The translations under genes and the position numbers were made by a program. This document shows, one piece after another, positions 43,209 through 52,139 of a DNA stretch of 64,000 nucleotides. The notes beneath the pieces were generated by a model. That model saw only the letters and a program-made list of their open reading frames with translations, made no database searches and was not told where the DNA came from. Numbering within the stretch: the stretch's first letter is position 1; each line of letters begins with the position of its first letter. This DNA comes from Paenibacillus sp. J23TS9 (GTDB lineage: Bacteria; Bacillota; Bacilli; Paenibacillales; Paenibacillaceae): the NCBI RefSeq assembly GCF_018403225.1, contig NZ_BOSG01000001.1, positions 2,852,001-2,916,000 on the forward strand, given 5' to 3'.

Positions 43209-43427
43209 TTAAGCTTCAGGATTCGAGCGAGGCTCGTCCACTGGCTCATAGATGTAGCTGCGGTCAAGCTTAACCACCTTCCGGTTGCGGCGGCGGATCA
43301 TCACCTGCTCTTCGTTCCAGGCGACCACAATCCCTTTGACATCATTGGCTTCCATATTATCGCGAACCACCCTAACCATCTCTCCGGAAAGTCGGTACTG
43401 GTTTAACTGCTCATCGGTAATCATCAT
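43209..43427 (-). CDS. Small conserved hypothetical protein
   Basis: 72 residues from ATG 43427, six bases after AAGGAG. The sequence (GEMVRVVRDNMEANDVKGIVVAWNEEQVMIRRRNRKVVKLDRSYIYEP) looks like a small SH3/KOW-like beta barrel, in the style of DUF2187 proteins, with a basic patch. Function unknown. Confidence 0.68.
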   Translation of the reverse strand: MMITDEQLNQYRLSGEMVRVVRDNMEANDVKGIVVAWNEEQVMIRRRNRKVVKLDRSYIYEPVDEPRSNPEA

Positions 43428-43458
43428 CCCCATCTCCTTTCCTTTACTCACAAAAAAA

Positions 43459-43482
43459 GACCTAAATGGGCCCATTTAGGTC
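43459..43482. terminator. Palindromic terminator
   Basis: A perfect palindrome (GACCTAAATG-GGCC-CATTTAGGTC) has an A run on its left, which is a T run on the minus strand. It lies downstream of the gene at 43531. Confidence 0.8.
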
Positions 43483-43530
43483 ATATCTTTTGCAGCAGAT
43501 TCCTGCCTGAATTATTATCTAAACGGCAAA

Positions 43531-43860
43531 TTAACGTTGCGCATGTTCTCTGCTGTCATTTTTCTCAAACCAAAAATCGAGAACGGTCGAAGACATCACC
43601 CGTTTTTCTACATACTCCACTTGATGAGGGTTAAACAATTCCTTCCAGGAAAAGTCAAGCTCATCACACATACGCACGATGGTCAGCAGCTCTGACCAGG
43701 CGACATAGCGTTTGTACCAGAAAAATTGAGGATGCTCCATAATATAGGGATAAAGATCATCGAACTCCGTATGTTTACAATCCAAAGCGCGTTCAAAATG
43801 ATCCTTAGCTGCAGCCAGTTTATCGACAAAATACTGCTCGGTTACCGGTTCTTTCCCCAT
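43531..43860 (-). CDS. Hypothetical protein
   Basis: 109 residues, ATG with GGGGAGG upstream. It is acidic and helical, with many aromatics (HPQFFWYKRYVAWSELL, VLDFWFEKND). No signal peptide, cysteine motif or known domain is seen. It ends before a perfect palindromic terminator. Confidence 0.7.
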   Translation of the reverse strand: MGKEPVTEQYFVDKLAAAKDHFERALDCKHTEFDDLYPYIMEHPQFFWYKRYVAWSELLTIVRMCDELDFSWKELFNPHQVEYVEKRVMSSTVLDFWFEKNDSREHAQR

Positions 43861-43944
43861 TGTACTGCCTCCCCTCTTCGTGATCTCAAGTATATTATAA
43901 GCGAAAATAACGCTACTTGAAAGGAATTGTTTATATTTGGACGA

Positions 43945-44517
43945 TTAGTCTGCAAAAGTTATAGCGCCGTTATCCAGAGACTCAATCCGTACCAGCGATT
44001 CAAGCCGGATGCCTTGTTCACGTATGGCACGTGCACCAGCCTGGAAGCATTTCTCCACAACGATGCCAAGTCCAACCAGTTCAGCACCTGAACGGCCGAT
44101 AATCTTCACGAGCCCTCTCGCTGCATCCCCGTTGGCGATAATATCGTCGATAAACAATACTTTATCCTGTTCTTGGATGTATTTACGCGAAAGCATAATA
44201 TCGGTGACTATTCCTTTGGTAAAGGACGGAACACGCTCACATAAGGCGTCTGGATCAGCCAGGAGCGTTTTTTTGCGGCGAGCGAACACCAAGGGTACAC
44301 CCAGTTCCAGCGCCGTGGCAAATGCGACCGCAATGCCGGAGGATTCTACCGTAATCACCCGGGTAACGCCCATGTCTGCGTAACGGGCGGCAAATTCACG
44401 GCCCATCTCCATGGTCAGCTCAGGATCGACCTGATGATTCAGCAGTCCGTCCAGATTTAGCACCTGCTCCGACATGACGGAGCTCTCTTCGATAATTCTT
44501 TGCTTTAATTTATCCAT
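43945..44517 (-). CDS. xpt: Xanthine phosphoribosyltransferase
   Basis: 190 residues from ATG 44517 (GGGGG eight bases upstream), the length of Bacillus Xpt. Key stretches are MDKLKQRIIEES at the start, VESSGIAVAFATALELGVPLVFARR, and the PRPP loop VLFIDDIIANGDAARG. It converts xanthine and PRPP to XMP. Bacillus xpt is under a guanine riboswitch; the roughly 100 bp leader here shows none. Confidence 0.92.
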   Translation of the reverse strand: MDKLKQRIIEESSVMSEQVLNLDGLLNHQVDPELTMEMGREFAARYADMGVTRVITVESSGIAVAFATALELGVPLVFARRKKTLLADPDALCERVPSFTKGIVTDIMLSRKYIQEQDKVLFIDDIIANGDAARGLVKIIGRSGAELVGLGIVVEKCFQAGARAIREQGIRLESLVRIESLDNGAITFAD

Positions 44518-44618
44518 TCCATCAACCCCCAAGACGGCACTTCTACTTTTTGACGTAAAAATAACATAACCCTTGTTCACATATCAAGAATAAATAACAC
44601 ATTCACGAATGTTTTTAA

Positions 44619-45209
44619 TCATCGTTTTTTCCACCAGATGATACCCGCACTTACAAGAACGATCAATGTGATTATGGAAATACCAACCCGTAGGGTCGAG
44701 CGCTCCATCATGACAGCAATCTCATTCCAGTGGTACCCGACAGCATGACCAATCAGCAAGAAAGTTGTGCAGAACAGCAGTGCACCTGACGCCGCATAGA
44801 GTAGGTAACGACCGAACGGCACTTTGGATATCCCAGCCATATAGGAGGACAAATGACGAAGTCCTGGAACAAAATAACCAAGTACAATACTCCAGGAACC
44901 GTAGCGCTTAAACCAAGCTTCCGTGGACTGCAGGCGGGTCGGTGTCATTCGGATCCATTTGCCGTAGCGGTCCAGAAGCGGTTTTCCTAGTTTCCGGCCC
45001 AGTGTGTAACTGAGCATCATACCTGTCATACTGCCCAAAAATGTAACCGCAAGCGCTCCTGCAAAGTGGAAATGTCCCTGCGCAATCATTCCGCCGAAGG
45101 TTGCGATCAACGTCTCATCCGGAACAGGAATTCCCAAAATACCTAAAGCCAGCAGCACAAACAGTGCGATGTAACCGTATTGTGTCAGGTAAATCATAAT
45201 TTCTGTCAA
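44619..45209 (-). CDS. DedA-family membrane protein
   Basis: 196 residues from a TTG at 45209, eight bases after GAGAGG. Family features are LGIPVPDETLIATFGGMIAQG, SYTLGRKLGKPLL and the FVPGLRHLSSYMAGISKVPFGRYLLYA re-entrant region. DedA proteins are implicated in recycling of undecaprenyl phosphate or phospholipid flipping. Divergent from the YkvI-like gene. Confidence 0.9.
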   Translation of the reverse strand: MTEIMIYLTQYGYIALFVLLALGILGIPVPDETLIATFGGMIAQGHFHFAGALAVTFLGSMTGMMLSYTLGRKLGKPLLDRYGKWIRMTPTRLQSTEAWFKRYGSWSIVLGYFVPGLRHLSSYMAGISKVPFGRYLLYAASGALLFCTTFLLIGHAVGYHWNEIAVMMERSTLRVGISIITLIVLVSAGIIWWKKR

Positions 45210-45370
45210 GCGTTATACCTCTCTTTTCTCTTGCGGTTCTGCGGTTTGTCTTTTCTCACGCGAGGTCTAACCGTTTTTTTGGACATGTAGAGTCATGTCC
45301 TTCCTGTCCCCATCATAACCTGTACTAAGCGAAGTACACAATAGCGCCGCTTTAAAGCAGGGAGGATCAT

Positions 45371-46399
45371 ATGAAAACCGGGATACGTATCTTTCAAATC
45401 GCTTTTACATACATCGGTACCATCGTCGGAGCCGGGTTCGCCACCGGACAGGAAATCATCCAATTTTTCACCCAATACGGCAAATGGGGTGCCCTGACCA
45501 TTATGGTCGCTACGGCCCTGTTTATCTGGCTCGGAACGAAAATGATGCTGATGTCACAACGAATTTCAGCCCGGTCCTATGAAGATTTGAACAAACATCT
45601 CTTCGGACAAAAAGCAGGCGCTGTCATTAGTCTTGTTATGCTGGTTGTGCTGATCGGAGTGAACAGTGTTATGCTTGCCGGTGCGGGCTCGGTATTTATG
45701 GAGCATCTCAACATGCACTATCAGACAGGCCTTCTGTTAACGATCATTGGCACCTATCTGCTGCTGAAGCGCGGTATTCATGCCATCATGCAGATCAACA
45801 GTATCGTTGTACCTATGATGCTAACCCTTTCTGTTCTTGTTGTTATGAATACGATCAAGCTGCCCACGGCAGACCGCTTCCTTAGCCTCTCAACAGATCA
45901 TAACATGGTTGCAGTCTGGTTTTCTCCCATTGTCTATACCGCCTTTAACCTTGTGATGGCTCAAGCGGTGCTTGTACCCCTCGGAAGTAAGACGGAGAGC
46001 AAAACGGCAGTAAAATGGGGCGGTATTGTGGGAGGTATCGGCGTCGGGCTAATGCTGCTGTCTGCCCATATCGCGATCTCCGCACATATGCCGGGCATCC
46101 GGCAGTATGAAATTCCTATGGGAAGCATAGCCTCCCATCTCGGTGCAGTCGTCCAGACCATTTATGTGGTGCTTATCTTCATGGAAATATTCAGTACATT
46201 TGTTGCTGATATATATGGAGTTACACTTCAGCTGCAGCAGCATATCAAGTTATCTCCAAAGCTCATTTCAGTCATGGTCATGTTCATTTGCTTCATGCTC
46301 AGTCAGTTCGGATTCAGCTCACTCTTGTCCATCCTGTATCCGGTGTTCGGTTGTCTGAGCATCATCTGGGCCGTAAAGCTGGTGCTTAAATCCGAATGA
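45371..46399 (+). CDS. YkvI-family membrane protein (APC superfamily)
   Basis: 342 residues, about ten helices. The start FQIAFTYIGTIVGAGFATGQEIIQFFTQYGKWG is the YkvI signature, with the unwound first helix of APC transporters. The substrate is unknown. GGAGG lies five bases before the ATG. The 3' end overlaps the convergent ATPase gene by 14 bp. Confidence 0.88.
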   Translation: MKTGIRIFQIAFTYIGTIVGAGFATGQEIIQFFTQYGKWGALTIMVATALFIWLGTKMMLMSQRISARSYEDLNKHLFGQKAGAVISLVMLVVLIGVNSVMLAGAGSVFMEHLNMHYQTGLLLTIIGTYLLLKRGIHAIMQINSIVVPMMLTLSVLVVMNTIKLPTADRFLSLSTDHNMVAVWFSPIVYTAFNLVMAQAVLVPLGSKTESKTAVKWGGIVGGIGVGLMLLSAHIAISAHMPGIRQYEIPMGSIASHLGAVVQTIYVVLIFMEIFSTFVADIYGVTLQLQQHIKLSPKLISVMVMFICFMLSQFGFSSLLSILYPVFGCLSIIWAVKLVLKSE

Positions 46400-49300
46400 T
46401 CTCAGCTTGTGGAATGCTAGCCTGAATATGATCCAGCAAATACCGGTGGCAGGTGAGCATAATGATTTGCCTGTCTGCTGCCAGGCTGCCTGCCAGATTT
46501 AGAGCAGAGCACATGCGATCCTCATCAAAATTGACAAATAGATCATCAAACAGCATGGGTACCACAGCCTTGCTTTTCATGCTTCCGGCCAAAGCGAACC
46601 GCATGGCGAGATAAAGCTGTTCTGCCGTTCCGCGGCTTAACAGTGAGCTATCGATCAACCCTGCATCGCGATGCTCTGCCAGCAGCTTTTTTTCACCTAT
46701 TTTCATGACAATCCGGTTGTAGGTTCCCCTGGTAAGCTCCTGAAAATAGGTTGAAGCCAGCTTCAGTACCTGAGGCTGTTTTTCCTTTTCGTATATACTG
46801 CGGGTTCTAGTAATCATCTCAGCGCAGATCGAAAGTACCGCATACTCTGCAGCAATTTCTTTCAGCGATGCTTTTTGCTCCTCCAGCTGCTGCAGCGCCG
46901 TGTCATGCGAACAAAATCGCACCAATTGATCTCTTTCCTGCAGAAGCCTGCCTTGCTGCAGCTGCAGCTCATCCCACTGCTTCTCAGCCTTCTCCGATTT
47001 TTCCTCAGCTTCCCGGCATGCTTTATCCAGCGCAGCGGCGTCATGATGATTTAGAATGTCCCGTAATGCTATCTCGCGCTCACCAGACCATCCGCTGAAC
47101 ATGCTTACTTCCAGATGCCGGATGCGGCGATTCAGTTCCTGTACGCGTTCCGATACGGCACCCAAACGCAAAAAAGCTTCACCATCAGCAGTCTGCCCTT
47201 CATCAAGCAGAGACTGTACAGCCTTGGAAATCTGATTCATTTCCCTGCTCAGCTTGAAGATCTCTTCTTTAACCGGTTCCAGCTTCAAATGGATTGCTTC
47301 CTTTTCTCGAAGAAGCTGCTGCTGCTCTGCCCATGCTAGTTTCCTATTTTCCAGCTGGGACAGGATACGGATACCATGCACTCCCTCATCCACAGCCAAT
47401 ATCATACGGCATTCCTTCTCAAACACTTCAATTTCCTGCTCCAGCGTCTGCTGCTTGTGTTCAAGCGCATCCAAGCGCCGGACCAGCTCCATCCCCTGTT
47501 CTGCGAAACCAAACATATCCATTACCGTCTCGGGCGAGGTGCCTGCCTCGATCCCACGCTCTGTCAGCCAGAGCTGCCACTCCGCATCAAGCTGTTCAAA
47601 AACACCCTGCTCCCCATCCATTTTGCGGGTTACGGCTGACACTTCATGCTGCAGTGTTTCGACCCGCTGCCTTGCTCCCGCTACCTCGGATTTTGAACGT
47701 TCCAGCTCGTCCTGCCACAGCAGCCATGCCTCAACCAGTTTCCGCAGCTCACGCAGCGAAGACTCCATGTCTTGCTCCGAGAAAGAGTTGCGACGCTTGC
47801 CTGATGCAGCCGCTGATGCCGTAAGTGGATCGGAAATCAAAGAAGTCATCAGAAGGGATAAACGGTCTTCCTCGTCGGCAGGATCATGTATAAATCGTTC
47901 CTTCTGTCTCAGGGAACGGCTGCTGACCGTTGAAGCCGAGCTTCCGCGCCATAACATCACGTCAACAATGATGAAGATCAAGAACACGGACAAGGCGCCC
48001 CAGGCAGATTGCAGCAACCATAAGATGGCTGGAAGTATCAAGGTAACAGCAGCACTTCCCCAGAGAAGCTTACGGTACAGAGCCTTCATCCGTCCGCTTA
48101 CCACAGCCTCACGTTCTTCCAGACCCTTAAGCGAAAGTCTGTCCAGCCTGGTCTCACGCCACCGTTCCGCTTCCGATTGAAGATCATTCCAGACAGACAG
48201 CAGCTCAGACTTGGTTTGCGGGATGATCATACCGAAACGGCTGAAACCTGAGTCCTTGCGCTCTTTAAAAGTGACTTCTGACCTTCTAAGCTCGTATTCA
48301 GCCGATTCCAGCTGTCTGCTCTTCTGCTCCCTCTCAAACGCCAGCCCTTCCATACGGCGGTCATATCCTGCAAAGCCAGCAGCATAACGCCGAACCGCTT
48401 CTCTTTCCGAGACCGCTCCGGAAAATGCTCTCAGCTCGGATCTTGTCCATCCGGAATGAATCTGCCTAAGGAGCCGCTGAAGCTGCTGTCCTACGGCTGC
48501 CTTCTCACCGGAAAACTCCTGAAGCTCTTTCATCCTCATTTCCACATACTCACGTCGGTTTGCCAGCCTTTCAATGTGTGGCCCCTGATGTATGAGCTGC
48601 TCATCTGTCTGTATCAGATCCAATTGCTTATTCCATTCCTCTGAAGCACGCTCAAGCTCCTGCAGTCGAAGAAGTATCCGGTCCTGTTCAGCCCGCAGCC
48701 TTTCCCAGCGCTGGATGCCTTCTTCGGGAAACGATATGCTGCCTGGAAGTCCGGCGCGTTCCGCGGATGCTTCTTTCCACTCAAGCCATTGCGGATGTAT
48801 CTGCAGCGCCTTGTGCAGCACAACTAGCTGAGCGGATAAGGCAGTTCTGTTCTGTTCCGCTTCGGATATTCTGTGCTGTATCTCTTGAAGCTTGGACTCA
48901 GCATCCATATATTTTGAGAGATAAGATCGGCTTTCCGATATCTCACGCTGCAGCTGCTCCATCGCATGCAGTACCTTGGCACTTTCCTGTACACGTCCAC
49001 GCGGCTTGTACAGCTTATCCATGTCCTGAATGAGCTTCCGTTCGGCGCGCATGATTTCTCCTCCGCCACCAAAACCCGCGTGGAAAAGATAACTGCCCAT
49101 TTCCTCGGATTGCAGCGTCCGGATTTCCTGCAGCTCCGTCAGGGTAACCGCAAACAGCTGCTTGAACATATCCCGTGAAAGGCCGCCCAGAAGCTCTCTT
49201 TCCAAATCATTTTGAGTCATATGTACGGCGGTTCCTTGCATATCCGTTTTTACAATGGATAACTGCTCGCTGCGTCCGGCACCTGTACGCTGCTCTGAAG

Positions 49301-49565
49301 CGGCATATCTTGTGATGGTCCATTTGGAGCCGTCAGCTGCCTTCGCGGTTAGCACACCGCCGTGACGGCCGCCTCCGGGTGGTTCATACCGCTCAGACGG
49401 ATAAGCCCGGCTCGGTATGCCATAAAGCATAGACCTTACAAACTGAAGGATGGTGCTTTTTCCGGCTTCATTCGGACCAGCCAACACGGTTATGGGGGCA
49501 TTGAACTGTATTTCCTGCTCCTTAATCCGGCCGAAGCCATGAATTTGCAGGCGCTCAATCTTCAT
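46386..49565 (-). CDS. SbcC-like AAA ATPase of the YhaN type, with two membrane helices
   Basis: 1059 residues. Walker A is AGPNEAGKST (29-38); long coiled coils occupy about 200-440 and 560-900; the C-terminal ABC signature LLSRGTAEQLYLAMR and Walker B VPMLFDDLF are present. Two hydrophobic helices at about 501-519 and 522-539 sit at the tip of the coiled-coil arm. It overlaps the metallophosphoesterase gene by 11 bp, as in the yhaO-yhaN pair, and probably forms a nuclease-ATPase complex with it. Confidence 0.88.
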   Translation of the reverse strand: MKIERLQIHGFGRIKEQEIQFNAPITVLAGPNEAGKSTILQFVRSMLYGIPSRAYPSERYEPPGGGRHGGVLTAKAADGSKWTITRYAASEQRTGAGRSEQLSIVKTDMQGTAVHMTQNDLERELLGGLSRDMFKQLFAVTLTELQEIRTLQSEEMGSYLFHAGFGGGGEIMRAERKLIQDMDKLYKPRGRVQESAKVLHAMEQLQREISESRSYLSKYMDAESKLQEIQHRISEAEQNRTALSAQLVVLHKALQIHPQWLEWKEASAERAGLPGSISFPEEGIQRWERLRAEQDRILLRLQELERASEEWNKQLDLIQTDEQLIHQGPHIERLANRREYVEMRMKELQEFSGEKAAVGQQLQRLLRQIHSGWTRSELRAFSGAVSEREAVRRYAAGFAGYDRRMEGLAFEREQKSRQLESAEYELRRSEVTFKERKDSGFSRFGMIIPQTKSELLSVWNDLQSEAERWRETRLDRLSLKGLEEREAVVSGRMKALYRKLLWGSAAVTLILPAILWLLQSAWGALSVFLIFIIVDVMLWRGSSASTVSSRSLRQKERFIHDPADEEDRLSLLMTSLISDPLTASAAASGKRRNSFSEQDMESSLRELRKLVEAWLLWQDELERSKSEVAGARQRVETLQHEVSAVTRKMDGEQGVFEQLDAEWQLWLTERGIEAGTSPETVMDMFGFAEQGMELVRRLDALEHKQQTLEQEIEVFEKECRMILAVDEGVHGIRILSQLENRKLAWAEQQQLLREKEAIHLKLEPVKEEIFKLSREMNQISKAVQSLLDEGQTADGEAFLRLGAVSERVQELNRRIRHLEVSMFSGWSGEREIALRDILNHHDAAALDKACREAEEKSEKAEKQWDELQLQQGRLLQERDQLVRFCSHDTALQQLEEQKASLKEIAAEYAVLSICAEMITRTRSIYEKEKQPQVLKLASTYFQELTRGTYNRIVMKIGEKKLLAEHRDAGLIDSSLLSRGTAEQLYLAMRFALAGSMKSKAVVPMLFDDLFVNFDEDRMCSALNLAGSLAADRQIIMLTCHRYLLDHIQASIPQAEIIRI

Positions 49566-50868
49566 CCGTTCTTTCGCCTCCCCCTTCTCCAGCTAGTAAA
49601 AGCACAGCCATTTCTTCGGCACGATGCAGCCATCCTGCACATTCCTCATCATCCGTTTCATTGAGGAGCGTGCGCAGTTCACGATTAGCCATCAAGGGAT
49701 TCAGTGCACTTCGGAGCACTTCAGCTCGGGTAGTCATGTCTTCTCTCGCCTGCTGCCCATAACGCAGCAGCTCACCGAGAAAGCTATCTTCTTTCAGCAG
49801 GGCCTCACGATCAATCCATGGGCCTGAACGGACATCGAAGCTTTCCACCCATATAAGACCAGCCAATCCACTTGGCTCCGAAGCCGATCGGATCGCTCTG
49901 CGGTGAAGCTCATTCAGCAGCTCCACTGCAATCTTTCCTTCTTCCAGCTTCTCATGCAGGCTGCCCCGTCCAGTAAGGACGAATCTGACGATGCTCATTT
50001 TGCCGGGACATAAGCGGCGGATTTCCTGCATCCTTTCCTCCACCTGCGTTTGAAATGCTTCTTCGCCTTCAATGCCATCGATAGGGACCGTTTCATGAAA
50101 CCAGCGAACCGTATCCAGTTCATGGAACCTCATGTTTACGCCCCCATCTTCAGCTACCTGTACCACATAACATCCTTTCACTCCGGTTTCGCGGATGCTT
50201 CGGCCTTGAATATTGCCCGGATAGACGATGTGGGGAAGCTCATGCAATATCTGCCTTTTATGGATATGTCCAAGTGCCCAATAATCATAGCCGCTTGCAA
50301 TCAAATCCTGCCGGGTGCACGGAGAATAGGTTTCATGGGCAGGGTCGCCGTCAATATTCGCATGAAGAAGCGCAATATGGAACAAGGAATTATCCGTGTC
50401 CCTCTGAAACCGCAGTGATGTGTTTTCAATGACTTTTGCTGTCGGGTATGAAATGCCGCCGATAACAGCCGCCGCTCTTTGATCCTGCCTCCGGTATACG
50501 GTCACCCGCTCAAACTCAGGACCAAACACATGCACATGCTCCCTTTTCCCGGTTTTCATGCGAGGACTGTCCAGCGGATCATGATTCCCATGAATGACAT
50601 ACACGCTAATGCCATGCTTACCCAGCCGCTCCAGCGCTTCATAAAAACGCAGCTGCGCCTGCAGCGACGAATCCTGTGCATCGTATACATCCCCGCTGAT
50701 TACCATGAAGTCCACCTGCTCCGAAACAGCCAGCTCAACCAGCCGGTCGAGAGAAGTAAAAGTAGATTCGCGCAAAAAGGATCGGATACCATCCGACAGG
50801 CCGCTGATCCCCTTGAACTGGCTGTCGAGATGGAGATCCGCTGTATGAATGAACTTAAAGGAAACCAT
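49555..50868 (-). CDS. Metallophosphoesterase, DNA repair exonuclease (YhaO/SbcD-like)
   Basis: 437 residues. The calcineurin-like motifs are visible: FIHTADLHLDS (motif I), VISGDVYD (II), VIHGNHD (III), HIALLHANIDG and the C-terminal YWALGHIHKRQ. SbcD-type enzymes need these for two-metal nuclease chemistry. The start follows AAAGAGTG. It is 12 bp after a glycosyltransferase gene and overlaps the YhaN-like ATPase. Confidence 0.92.
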   Translation of the reverse strand: MVSFKFIHTADLHLDSQFKGISGLSDGIRSFLRESTFTSLDRLVELAVSEQVDFMVISGDVYDAQDSSLQAQLRFYEALERLGKHGISVYVIHGNHDPLDSPRMKTGKREHVHVFGPEFERVTVYRRQDQRAAAVIGGISYPTAKVIENTSLRFQRDTDNSLFHIALLHANIDGDPAHETYSPCTRQDLIASGYDYWALGHIHKRQILHELPHIVYPGNIQGRSIRETGVKGCYVVQVAEDGGVNMRFHELDTVRWFHETVPIDGIEGEEAFQTQVEERMQEIRRLCPGKMSIVRFVLTGRGSLHEKLEEGKIAVELLNELHRRAIRSASEPSGLAGLIWVESFDVRSGPWIDREALLKEDSFLGELLRYGQQAREDMTTRAEVLRSALNPLMANRELRTLLNETDDEECAGWLHRAEEMAVLLLAGEGGGERTDED

Positions 50869-50880
50869 TCAATCACTCTT

Positions 50881-52005
50881 TCATGAAGAATATTGTAAGT
50901 ATAATTTCTTAAGTTCATTGACTGCATAGGTCAGGGAATAGTGGCTCTTCGCCTTATCCCATGCCGTACGTGCCAGGTCATAGCGGTAAAGAGGATCCGT
51001 AATAACCTTCTCCAGCGCTTCACTGAGCGCTATATAATCCTCTGAAGGCACCAAGAGGCCATTGACGCCATCCTCAATCTGCTCGGAAATCCCCCCGACA
51101 TCCGTTCCGACCAATGCCAGACAGCTCAGCGCAGCCTCGGCAAATACGGAGCCAAATGCCTCCGCTCGGGAAGGCAGAACGAATATATCAAAGAAAGGCA
51201 TAAACTCCTCGGGATGAAGGGTATATCCATAAAAAATAGTTTCATTATAAATGCCAAGCTGCTTGGCCAGCGTTTCAAGCTCTGTGCGGAAAGGGCCGTC
51301 GCCAATGATATGAAGCACATAATCCATACCGTTCTTCTTGAGTTCCGCGCAGGCTTTAAGCAATATATCGAGTCCCTTGGCAGGCACCAGCCGACAAACG
51401 GTGATCAGCTGCGGCACCTCATTTTCATGGGGAACAGGCTTAAAACGTTTTTCATCAAATCCGTTTGGCGTCACAACTATATTTTCCGGAGAGTCCACAT
51501 AGGCCCCCAGATAATCAGCGAATGATCGGGACACGGTCAGCATGCGTTCACTGCGGTATTCAAGCTCCCGGTACAGGGAAACTAGAAAACGGTGCTCCAA
51601 TCCGCCAGATTCAATCCTCCCATTTAAAATCAGCTCTTTTTCATAGCTGGAGTGAATGGTCTGGATGAGCGGCACATCCGGAAATACCTGCTTCATGGCC
51701 AGCCCAGCAATTGGATGATGTGCATGGATCAGGTCATAAGGCTTTTGAATTCGGAGCTTTGTCCACCATAAGTAATCTCTGTAGGTTTGAATATATTTCT
51801 GGACTGTAGGGCTATCCCCGTATTGCGTCCAGTCGAAGGTTTGAAAATGGATTTCTTCATGACCTTTGTTGCGGATGCGCTTGGGCAGCCAGAACATCTC
51901 CATATCCCACCTCGATGATTGAAAACGCTCCTGCATATATGGAATCATCGAGGAAACACCACCTGGTTGTTCAGGTGGAAAAAAGAGTGCTTGCAGTAAT
52001 CTCAT
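50881..52005 (-). CDS. Glycosyltransferase family 4 protein
   Basis: 374 residues of GT-B fold. The N-terminal FFPPEQPGGVSSMIPYMQERF and a central HAHHPIAGLAMKQ lead to the sugar-nucleotide domain TVCRLVPAKGLDILLKAC and the E-x7-E motif in LPSRAEAFGSVFAEAALSCLALVGTDVGGISE. Acceptor unknown; lipid or exopolysaccharide synthesis is possible. It is first in line with the YhaO/YhaN-like genes. Confidence 0.9.
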   Translation of the reverse strand: MRLLQALFFPPEQPGGVSSMIPYMQERFQSSRWDMEMFWLPKRIRNKGHEEIHFQTFDWTQYGDSPTVQKYIQTYRDYLWWTKLRIQKPYDLIHAHHPIAGLAMKQVFPDVPLIQTIHSSYEKELILNGRIESGGLEHRFLVSLYRELEYRSERMLTVSRSFADYLGAYVDSPENIVVTPNGFDEKRFKPVPHENEVPQLITVCRLVPAKGLDILLKACAELKKNGMDYVLHIIGDGPFRTELETLAKQLGIYNETIFYGYTLHPEEFMPFFDIFVLPSRAEAFGSVFAEAALSCLALVGTDVGGISEQIEDGVNGLLVPSEDYIALSEALEKVITDPLYRYDLARTAWDKAKSHYSLTYAVNELKKLYLQYSS

Positions 52006-52139
52006 TTGGAGAACCGCCCCTTTCCGTATTCTCTTTTTGTCCAGGATTTTGCAAATCCCTCTGATTTCAGGATCTTTAAAAATATGATATATTGGAACAT
52101 ATGTTTCAGTAAAGGAAAACCATTTTCGGGAGCCGATAT

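Noticed and set aside
44518..44618. Guanine riboswitch expected upstream of xpt
   Set aside because: The leader lacks the conserved loop and junction sequences.
47254..48180. 308-codon plus-strand frame inside the YhaN-like ATPase gene
   Set aside because: Serine/cysteine-rich translation typical of an antisense shadow of a coiled-coil gene.
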